A stretch of DNA of 11,163 nucleotides, taken from positions 1-11,163 of the forward strand of contig CAMCYT010000072.1 of NCBI GenBank assembly GCA_945885485.1. Direction: 5' to 3'. This document shows, in pieces, positions 5,426 to 11,163 of the stretch; the first letter of the stretch is position 1; every line of letters starts with the position of its first letter. This DNA is from Prosthecobacter debontii (GTDB taxonomy: Bacteria; Verrucomicrobiota; Verrucomicrobiia; Verrucomicrobiales; Akkermansiaceae). Made by a program: the position numbers and the translations under genes. A model generated the notes under the pieces. It was not told the origin of the DNA and did no database searches. It worked only from the letters and a program-made list of their open reading frames with translations.

Positions 5426-7597
5426 ATGCCGTTTCGACTTTCCAGTGTATATGAGCCTCAGGGCGATCAGCGACAAGCGATAGCGAAGCTCTCGAAATCT
5501 CTGGCTGCGGGTAACAAGCATCAGACTTTGCTAGGTGTAACGGGTTCGGGTAAGACGTTTACGATGGCAAATTTGATCGCGCTTCATGGCAAGCCGACCC
5601 TGATCATGAGTCATAACAAAACGCTGGCGGCGCAGCTTTACTCAGAGTTTAAAAATTTCTTCCCGCACAATGCGGTGGAGTATTTCGGTTCTTATTTCGA
5701 TTACTATCAGCCCGAGGCTTACATTCCGCGTTCGGACACTTATATTGAAAAAGACTCGGCGGTGAATGAGGAGATCGAGCGCTTGCGGCTATCGACGATG
5801 GGATCATTGCTAACGCGTGACGATACGATCGTGATTGCATCGGTTTCGTGTATTTATGGATTGGGTTCGCCGGAGGATTACAAAGATATGATGTTGCCGG
5901 TTCGGGTGGGGCAGTCGTTGACCCGTGAAGAATTTCTTTCGTCTCTCGTGAGTCTGCTTTTCGAGAGAAATGACATTGCGTTTGGTCGGGGTAAATACCG
6001 GGTGCGTGGCGATGTGGTCGAAGTGCATCCGGCGTATCTCGATGAGACGGCGATACGTGTGGAATTTTTCGGCGACGAGGTGGAGCGGATGTCATCGATT
6101 CATACGGTGAACGGCAAAGTCATCGAGCAACTGGAAAGCCATACCTTCTATCCGGCCAAACAGTTCATCACGGCGGGGGATAAGATGAAAGTGGCGATGA
6201 AGAATATTCGCGCGGAGCTCGATGGGCGGGTTCATGAATTGGAAAAAGACGGCAGGTTGATTGAGGCGCAGCGTTTAAAAATGCGGACCGAGTATGATTT
6301 GGAGATGATGAATGAATTGGGTTTCTGTCAGGGAATCGAAAACTACTCGCGCCACTTAACGGGTCGTCCTCCGGGATCGCGTCCACATACCTTGCTCGAT
6401 TTCTTTCCGCGTGATTTCCTGTTATTGGTCGATGAATCACACGCGACTATTCCGCAAGTGGGTGGGATGTTTGAAGGCGATAAAAGTCGCAAAACCACCT
6501 TGGTGGAACATGGCTTCCGTTTGCCATCGGCCTTGGATAACCGTCCGTTGCGCTTCGATGAGTTCATGGAAATGACAAATCAGCGGGTCTATGTTTCAGC
6601 GACGCCTGGGCCGTTCGATATTGTCAATTCACGGCCTGAGAACCGTAAGTTTATTCCGGTGAAGCCTCGGAGTGGTGAGGAGAATTTCACGCCTATCGAT
6701 TTCAAGAAGATCAAAGTCAAAGCATCCGGAAACGAAGAGTCGGTGGATGATTTCGACCCGACCAAACTTGGCAAGCCATTGGTGGTTGAGCAAATTATTC
6801 GGCCAACGGGATTGTTAGATTCGGTGCTGATCATTCGTCCGTTGAAAGGACAGATCGATGAGACGATTGAGTTGTGCCGTCAGCGGGTTGAAAAAAGTGA
6901 GCGGGTGTTGGTGACGACGTTGACGAAGAAGACCGCGGAAGATTTGGCGGAGTATTTACAATCTACCGGATTGAAATGCCGTTATCTGCATTCAGATATC
7001 GATGCGATTGAGCGGGTGGAAATTTTGCGTCAGCTCCGTGCCGCGACCTTTGATATTTTGATTGGAATCAATCTACTTCGGGAAGGACTCGATCTACCTG
7101 AGGTTTCTCTCGTGTGTATTTTGGATGCGGATAAAGAAGGGTTTTTGCGTAATGAAACATCGCTCATTCAAACGGCGGGTCGCGCGGCCCGTCATGTGAA
7201 TGGTGAGTGCGTGTTGTTCGCAGATGTGGTGACGGATTCGATTCAGGCACTCCTCAACGTGACGGAATATCGGCGCGCTCGTCAAATTGCTTACAACGAA
7301 GAGCACGGAATCACACCTCAATCCGTGAAACGAGCGGTTCAGCAAAGTTTGCACACGTATGAGAAAGGCCGACAGCATGCGGATAAGCTCAACGCTTCGT
7401 TGGTGGCAGAGGATGAAAATACGTATGATAAGCTGCGGGTGTTGTCGGAGTTGGAAGAGGAAATGCGGATCGCGGCATCCAAGCTTGAATTCGAGCGAGC
7501 CGCGCTGATCCGGGATCAGATTGCGCAGTTGAAAAGCGGGCCGGCTCCCATTGCTCAGAAACACCAGAAGTATTCGCGCAAGAAAGGTAAGAGCTAG
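5426..7597 (+). CDS. uvrB: UvrABC excinuclease subunit B
   Basis: UvrB is the damage-verifying helicase-like subunit of nucleotide excision repair; it is loaded by UvrA and recruits UvrC. Clear motifs are Walker A GVTGSGKT at 37-44, the DNA-wedging beta-hairpin region starting YYQPEAYIPRSDTYIEKDSA (93-112), the Walker B-type DESH at 336-339, YVSATPG at 389-395, the domain 3 motifs INLLREGLDLPEV (548-560) and QTAGRAAR (582-589), and a C-terminal UVR motif at about 671-703. At 723 residues it is longer than usual (about 660-675). The excess lies between SATPG and VVEQIIRPTGLLD, where residues 396-452 replace a segment that has about 10 residues in E. coli. The reading frame is intact. It leads a likely six-gene unit. 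TGTTC at 5413 with a degenerate partner could be a LexA site, weakly supported. Confidence 0.98.
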   Translation: MPFRLSSVYEPQGDQRQAIAKLSKSLAAGNKHQTLLGVTGSGKTFTMANLIALHGKPTLIMSHNKTLAAQLYSEFKNFFPHNAVEYFGSYFDYYQPEAYIPRSDTYIEKDSAVNEEIERLRLSTMGSLLTRDDTIVIASVSCIYGLGSPEDYKDMMLPVRVGQSLTREEFLSSLVSLLFERNDIAFGRGKYRVRGDVVEVHPAYLDETAIRVEFFGDEVERMSSIHTVNGKVIEQLESHTFYPAKQFITAGDKMKVAMKNIRAELDGRVHELEKDGRLIEAQRLKMRTEYDLEMMNELGFCQGIENYSRHLTGRPPGSRPHTLLDFFPRDFLLLVDESHATIPQVGGMFEGDKSRKTTLVEHGFRLPSALDNRPLRFDEFMEMTNQRVYVSATPGPFDIVNSRPENRKFIPVKPRSGEENFTPIDFKKIKVKASGNEESVDDFDPTKLGKPLVVEQIIRPTGLLDSVLIIRPLKGQIDETIELCRQRVEKSERVLVTTLTKKTAEDLAEYLQSTGLKCRYLHSDIDAIERVEILRQLRAATFDILIGINLLREGLDLPEVSLVCILDADKEGFLRNETSLIQTAGRAARHVNGECVLFADVVTDSIQALLNVTEYRRARQIAYNEEHGITPQSVKRAVQQSLHTYEKGRQHADKLNASLVAEDENTYDKLRVLSELEEEMRIAASKLEFERAALIRDQIAQLKSGPAPIAQKHQKYSRKKGKS

Positions 7598-7633
7598 TTG
7601 AAATTCTCTGAAGGCTCCGCCAAGAATCCCCGC

Positions 7634-7909
7634 ATGAAAACAAAACGAGTCATTTACGAAGGGCGGGTGCAAGGGGTGGGTTTCCGATACACCACCAAGG
7701 ATTTGGCACGTGGATACGACGTGATTGGGACGGTGCGGAACCTGCTAGATGGCACGGTAGAATTGATTGTTTCCGGTGAAAACGGCGAGTTAGCTGATTT
7801 TTTGAGGGAATTGCGTGAAGATTCAGTGGTGGCGCATCACATTAAATCGGTCTTCGAAGAGGAAATTGCCGCGTTGCCAGATTTGAAAGGGTTCTCTATT
7901 GTGTCTTGA
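7634..7909 (+). CDS. acyP: Acylphosphatase
   Basis: A 91-residue protein of the typical acylphosphatase size, which hydrolyses acyl phosphates such as carbamoyl phosphate and acetyl phosphate in the cytoplasm. The signature GRVQGVGFRY gives the phosphate-binding loop with R18, and GTVRNLLDGTVEL supplies the catalytic N36. The 18-residue gap between these two residues matches that in known family members (R23 and N41). An in-frame TTG at 7598, one base after the uvrB stop, would add 12 residues (KFSEGSAKNPR) with no family match, so ATG at 7634 is chosen. It follows uvrB by 36 bp and probably shares its transcript. No functional link between acylphosphatase and DNA repair is implied. Confidence 0.95.
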   Translation: MKTKRVIYEGRVQGVGFRYTTKDLARGYDVIGTVRNLLDGTVELIVSGENGELADFLRELREDSVVAHHIKSVFEEEIAALPDLKGFSIVS

Positions 7910-7910
7910 G

Positions 7911-7930
7911 CGTGCCGGATTTCAGGCGCG
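7911..7930 (+). other. Small GC-rich hairpin after acylphosphatase gene
   Basis: CGTGCC (7911-7916) can pair with GGCGCG (7925-7930), with one T-G wobble and an 8-nt loop, starting two bases after the stop codon. It is followed by AAATGACCTTTATT rather than a T-run, so it would be at most a weak or partial terminator. Confidence 0.25.
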
Positions 7931-7954
7931 AAATGACCTTTATTAAAATCGACC

Positions 7955-8233
7955 ATGCCAAATTACGACTACGAATGCACTGAGTGTGGAAAGCGATTTG
8001 AAGTTTTTCAAAGTATGAATGATGCGAAGCTGACCGAATGCCCGGATCCAGAGTGCAAGGGGAGTGTGCGGCGTTTGCTGGGCACGGGTTGCGGTATCAT
8101 TTTCAAAGGTGCCGGATTTTATCAAACTGACTACCGCTCTAGTTCATACGAGAAGGGCGCGAAGGCAGATAAACCGACCGAGAAGAAAGCCGATGCAGCA
8201 CCAGCACCAGCGGCTAAAGCGTCTACGGATTGA
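7955..8233 (+). CDS. FmdB-family zinc-ribbon protein
   Basis: A 92-residue protein that starts with the FmdB-type zinc ribbon: MPNYDYECTECGKRFEVFQS, with C8-x-x-C11 and the second pair C29 and C34. The conserved tail GTGCGIIFKGAGFYQTDYRSSSY follows at about 43-65. Residues 67-92 are a low-complexity Ala/Pro/Lys tail that is probably disordered. The family is named after a putative regulator near formamidase genes, but most members are small zinc proteins of unknown role; no regulatory function should be read from the name. The gap to the upstream gene is 45 bp and there is no ribosome binding site, so ATG is chosen because the family begins at this methionine. Confidence 0.92.
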   Translation: MPNYDYECTECGKRFEVFQSMNDAKLTECPDPECKGSVRRLLGTGCGIIFKGAGFYQTDYRSSSYEKGAKADKPTEKKADAAPAPAAKASTD

Positions 8234-8271
8234 GCTTGGCTGATTTATACAAAATTTCACTAAAGAGAACC

Positions 8272-9015
8272 ATGATAGAGGAAGAGAAAGAACAAGACCA
8301 AGAAGAAGAGATTAAATCTAAACCTCAGTCTGATCCCAGGCCTAAGATTCCTTTGAGTCTGAACGAAAAGCTAATTCGGCTTACTATTTTGGTGGGGTGC
8401 TTTGCGATTGTCTTAGTTATTTATACGATTCTGCAGCCGCAAAATTTGTCCGATATCGATGGCTATAAATCATCCACGAGTTCTTCAAGAAATTTGCATG
8501 AAGTCCTGTCTAAGGCATTGGAGGGTAATTATTCGGTGACTTTAACTGAGGCTGAAATCAATCAAATGCTGCAGAATGAATTGGTCGTGAAGCAGGGTGG
8601 TATGCTTGCAAGCGATGCATCGATTAAGCGTGTCTTGGTCAGACTTAAAAAAGATTTAGCTGAGGTCATCATCTTGCGTGAAGTTTTTGGGCACGAAATA
8701 ACTGTCTCGATGTATATTCAGCTTAAACAAAGTAAGGATGAAAAGGGGATAGCGACCGATATCTATCTTCATGGAGGGGATATTAATGATTCCTCAGTGA
8801 TGCCGAAAATTGGTGGGCGCTTTGGTAAACTCAGTATTCCGCAAGGATTTCTTCGGGCTGTGTTTTCTGATTACACTAAAATCGCTGATACATTAGCACC
8901 GGAAATTGACTTAGGTTTAAAAAGAATGTCGAAGTTTGAAATCCAAAATAAACGTGTGATCCTAGATCCATCTTCATCGAACGAAGATGCCGACGGTGGA
9001 GACTCACCTTTCTGA
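8272..9015 (+). CDS. Unrecognised single-pass membrane protein
   Basis: I do not recognise this 247-residue protein. It has a highly charged cytoplasmic N-terminus (EEEKEQDQEEE at 3-13), one transmembrane helix at about 34-54 (LIRLTILVGCFAIVLVIYTIL), and an outer domain of about 190 residues with no Cys. The domain has alternating strands, an early SVTLTEAEINQML segment at 88-100, and ends in FEIQNKRVILDP. This pattern recalls YpmS/DUF2140-like anchored proteins, in which an LTE-x-x-x-N-x-x-L segment opens a beta domain; that is a resemblance by eye only. ATG at 8272 is preferred to an in-frame TTG at 8230, because AAGAGA lies just before it, although the TTG overlaps the upstream stop and could be coupled. 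Hand-counted rows give about 35-40% GC, lower than uvrB. Confidence 0.8.
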   Translation: MIEEEKEQDQEEEIKSKPQSDPRPKIPLSLNEKLIRLTILVGCFAIVLVIYTILQPQNLSDIDGYKSSTSSSRNLHEVLSKALEGNYSVTLTEAEINQMLQNELVVKQGGMLASDASIKRVLVRLKKDLAEVIILREVFGHEITVSMYIQLKQSKDEKGIATDIYLHGGDINDSSVMPKIGGRFGKLSIPQGFLRAVFSDYTKIADTLAPEIDLGLKRMSKFEIQNKRVILDPSSSNEDADGGDSPF

Positions 9016-9070
9016 GGTCGTCACTCCTTTAGTAGTTTACGCATGTTCATAAATCCATTTTTGAAATTTG

Positions 9071-10498
9071 ATGAATACGTGCTCATGGAAATGTTTAACG
9101 AAGCTGGGAATCATGATTCTTGGCATTTCTTCCAGCATATATGGGCAAGATGATTTAAAAGATCAACCCGCGCCCAAAGCGATTCCGATTGAAGATCTCC
9201 AGCCGAAATTCGGTAAAGATATGGTTGTGACTAGCCGGAGCCGCCAATTTAAAATATCCGGTTCTGATCCTGCGACACGCGCGATAGCCGCTAATTTGGC
9301 GGAAGAAACCAAAGATGAACTCTTACGATTGTTAGAGGAAAAAGACGAGTGGAAGGTTCCTGTGATTATAGAGTTGCGTGGGAAAATCGGTGATCCTGTT
9401 CCGTTGCGCAATACTGTGTGGCAGGTTTCATTTAATGAAGTGGGTTATGAGGTGGGGATTTTTGTAAACCTCAGTCGTGGATTGCAGAAAGAATCTTATC
9501 AGCGAGCGGTGATAGCTGGGTATGTGCTGGCCAGATCATTAAAAAATGCGCCTAAGTCTGATACGCAAGTGCCTTATACGGTGGCACCGTGGTTGGTTGA
9601 AGGAATAGCAGAGGCTATATCTTGGCGATTGGGGCAATCAGATAGGCGCATGTATGATGCTTTGTTCCGTCATGGTGGATTATTTGAGATGAAACAGCTT
9701 TTTGAATTAGATGAGGCAGGCTATCTGGCCTTGGATGCTGCATCTAAAGCCGCATTTCGAGTATCCGCTGGTGCGATGGTGATGGCATTGAGCGAACAAC
9801 CGGACGGGAAAGCGGGAATAAGAAGTTTTTTAAAAGAAGTTTCATCGTATAGCGGTGAGGTTCCGACATTGCTTCGTCAGCATTTTCCTGAACTTAATTT
9901 ATCGCAAAGCAGCCTTTCAAAATGGTGGGCATTGCAGTTAGCGGATAAGGGAGTAGCTCCACTAGCAGAGGCGATAGGTGTGGTGAATACGGATCAGGAA
10001 ATAGAGCGGGCTTTAAAAATCAGATATCACAAGGTTGAGGGCTCGCTGATGGAGGTTCCGATTGCGGAATGGGATAGGGTTCCTGCGCTTTCCAAAGCGG
10101 AACGAATGGAAGCGGTTCGACTGACCGAAGAGGAATTGGTGAGGTTGAGTTTCCGTTGTTTTCCGTCATTTCGACCACTTTTGAGTGAGTACCAGATCAT
10201 CCTGACGAAATGGGTGGGAGGTGAAACCAAAGGTTTAACGGAATCACTCACGAAATTATCAGAGACTCGGAATACCATGGTTGCTAAATCTGAGCGTGCT
10301 CGCGATTATCTTGATTGGTTCGAAATCACTCGTGCAAGGGAGACGAGTGGAGCTTTTGATGATTACCTGACATTGAAATCACGTTTGAAGACGCAGTCGA
10401 ATCCTCGAAAAGACTCGATCACCAAATATCTGGACCGATTGGATCCCTTGTTCGTTATTCCCGAGCAACGCCAGCCGGACTTATTTCCGTTCAAATAA
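9071..10498 (+). CDS. Secreted peptidase-MA-like protein lacking the zinc-binding motif
   Basis: A 475-residue exported protein with a signal peptide (about 1-25, ending SSSIYG). Residues of about 50-260 recall gluzincin-type peptidases: a strand region with VPVIIELRG, a helix RAVIAGYVLARSL at 145-157, and WLVEGIAEAISW at 174-185. In active relatives the helix carries HExxH and the later WLxEG supplies the third zinc ligand. Here E177 is kept, but the HExxH positions read GYVLA (150-154), so no zinc site is likely. The C-terminal half (about 280-475) is helical and charged, with no family I can name. It may be a scaffold or regulator outside the cytoplasm. ATG at 9071 is chosen over a TTG one codon earlier. 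It lies 55 bp after the membrane-protein gene and 53 bp before lgt. Confidence 0.75.
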   Translation: MNTCSWKCLTKLGIMILGISSSIYGQDDLKDQPAPKAIPIEDLQPKFGKDMVVTSRSRQFKISGSDPATRAIAANLAEETKDELLRLLEEKDEWKVPVIIELRGKIGDPVPLRNTVWQVSFNEVGYEVGIFVNLSRGLQKESYQRAVIAGYVLARSLKNAPKSDTQVPYTVAPWLVEGIAEAISWRLGQSDRRMYDALFRHGGLFEMKQLFELDEAGYLALDAASKAAFRVSAGAMVMALSEQPDGKAGIRSFLKEVSSYSGEVPTLLRQHFPELNLSQSSLSKWWALQLADKGVAPLAEAIGVVNTDQEIERALKIRYHKVEGSLMEVPIAEWDRVPALSKAERMEAVRLTEEELVRLSFRCFPSFRPLLSEYQIILTKWVGGETKGLTESLTKLSETRNTMVAKSERARDYLDWFEITRARETSGAFDDYLTLKSRLKTQSNPRKDSITKYLDRLDPLFVIPEQRQPDLFPFK

Positions 10499-10521
10499 TT
10501 CGTATCGTTTTGATTCTTTGA

Positions 10522-10533
10522 CGAATCGATTCG
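10522..10533. promoter_or_regulatory. 12-bp perfect palindrome upstream of lgt
   Basis: CGAATCGATTCG is a perfect palindrome 18 bp before the lgt start. ATTCGT (10498-10503) and ACGAAT (10521-10526) form a competing stem with the end of the preceding gene. Either could be a regulatory site or part of a weak terminator; there is no T-run after them. Confidence 0.3.
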
Positions 10534-10551
10534 AGTGTACATGCTCACGCC

Positions 10552-11163
10552 GTGTTCGCGATTTATGTGCATGATTTAGACCCAGTAATTTTTGAGATTA
10601 CGGGAGGTATTGCGTTGAGGTGGTATGGACTAGCGTATCTCGTGGGGTTTCTTTTGGGATATGTTTTGCTGAAAAGACTGGCCGAGAAAAAGCTGTGGGT
10701 TTTGGAGCCAGAAAAGACTGCAGATTTTATCGCGGCTGCGGCCTTGTTCGGGGTGTTTATAGGCGGGCGTCTGGGGTATGTGCTGTTTTATCAGATTCCA
10801 CGCGACGGTTTTGACAGCGTGTTACATAATCCAATCGGAATTTTCAAAGTATGGGAAGGCGGGATGGCGAGTCACGGAGGTATTCTCGGGATGATGATTT
10901 TCACGTTTTTCTATGCGAAGAAATACAAAGTTTCATGGACGGCTTTAGGTGATGGTATGTGCGTGGTGGCTCCGCTGGGTTTGATGTTTGGTAGAATCGC
11001 CAATTTTATCAACGGTGAGTTATATGGGCGGATAGCAAACGGAGTGCTTTGGGCAGTGAAATTTCCGAATACGCTGAGTGATCCTCGTGCCCCAGAGATT
11101 CATCAGTTTGATCCAGCCTTCCAGGCGGCGGTCGATGCGTATCCGAAAATGAGAGAGTCGATT
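10552..11163 (+). CDS. lgt: Prolipoprotein diacylglyceryl transferase (partial at its C-terminus)
   Basis: The first 204 codons of Lgt, the inner-membrane enzyme that moves a diacylglyceryl group from phosphatidylglycerol to the lipobox cysteine of prolipoproteins, the first step of lipoprotein maturation. Family motifs are VHDLDPVIF (6-14), LRWYGLAYLVGF (22-33), GGRLGYVLFY (71-80), WEGGMASHGG with H108 (101-110), and the signature GRIANFINGELYGR (147-160) with R148, N151 and R160. Several hydrophobic helices are visible. The start is a GTG: the frame is closed by TGA at 10519-10521 and this is the only start codon before the conserved VHDL motif. The out-of-frame ATG at 10541 opens a 12-codon ORF that overlaps this start. 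The 3' end lies beyond the window. Confidence 0.96.
   Translation, partial: MFAIYVHDLDPVIFEITGGIALRWYGLAYLVGFLLGYVLLKRLAEKKLWVLEPEKTADFIAAAALFGVFIGGRLGYVLFYQIPRDGFDSVLHNPIGIFKVWEGGMASHGGILGMMIFTFFYAKKYKVSWTALGDGMCVVAPLGLMFGRIANFINGELYGRIANGVLWAVKFPNTLSDPRAPEIHQFDPAFQAAVDAYPKMRESI

Noticed and set aside
7598..7633. Acylphosphatase starting at TTG 7598 directly after uvrB
   Set aside because: The 12 extra residues do not match the family, while ATG at 7634 gives the usual length.
5649..7672. Leftward frames of up to 192 codons opposite uvrB
   Set aside because: uvrB is unmistakable on the + strand; the opposite frames have biased, domain-free translations typical of shadows.
8179..8220. Repeated GCA/CCA triplets in the FmdB gene end
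   Set aside because: This is an Ala/Pro-rich protein tail, not a tandem DNA repeat of independent interest.
8230..8271. Membrane protein starting at TTG 8230, overlapping the FmdB stop
   Set aside because: Overlap is attractive for coupling, but an ATG follows 42 bases later with a weak AAGAGA before it; I kept the ATG start.
10518..10546. TTGACG at 10518 as a -35 box for lgt
   Set aside because: No acceptable -10 hexamer is found 15-19 bp downstream.

Overview
The window looks like chromosomal DNA from a member of the Verrucomicrobiota, probably near the Verrucomicrobiales. This is inferred from the gene content: a formylglycine-type sulfatase, a small c-type cytochrome paired with a secreted sugar-dehydrogenase-like propeller of the kind common in PVC bacteria, and protein signatures typical of that group. 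GC is moderate, about 50-60% in hand-counted rows of uvrB and about 35-40% in rows of one downstream gene. No gene start has a convincing Shine-Dalgarno sequence. There are no RNA genes, insertion sequences, CRISPR arrays or phage genes that I can see.

Left region (1-3728). A sulfatase (leftward, cut by the window edge) is divergent from a rightward pair: a periplasmic mono-heme cytochrome c with an extra C-terminal domain, and a secreted beta-propeller dehydrogenase-like protein. The 348-bp gap between sulfatase and cytochrome holds small repeats, an imperfect hairpin and what may be the remnant of a membrane-protein gene. The pair probably works together: the propeller would oxidise a sugar or polyol outside the cytoplasm and the cytochrome would take the electrons. 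Next to a sulfatase this suggests use of (sulfated) polysaccharides, but that link is inference.

Middle (3729-5425). A membrane-anchored subtilisin-like protease runs leftward. It converges on the propeller gene with only 16 bp between stops, where an AT-rich inverted repeat could end both transcripts. It is divergent from uvrB across a short spacer that contains a perfect 9-bp inverted repeat.

Right region (5426-11163). Six genes follow on the + strand with gaps of 36-55 bp, which suggests one transcription unit: uvrB (nucleotide excision repair; carries an insertion of about 47 residues), an acylphosphatase, an FmdB-type zinc-ribbon protein, an unrecognised single-pass membrane protein, a secreted protein resembling a gluzincin peptidase without its zinc-binding histidines, and lgt (lipoprotein diacylglyceryl transferase), cut by the right edge. 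The two unrecognised genes are more AT-rich than uvrB.

Most of the window is ordinary core and accessory content. I do not see a clear new defence or mobile system. The most interesting items are the cytochrome/propeller pair split into two genes, the UvrB insertion, the apparent pseudopeptidase, and the inverted repeat between the protease gene and uvrB.
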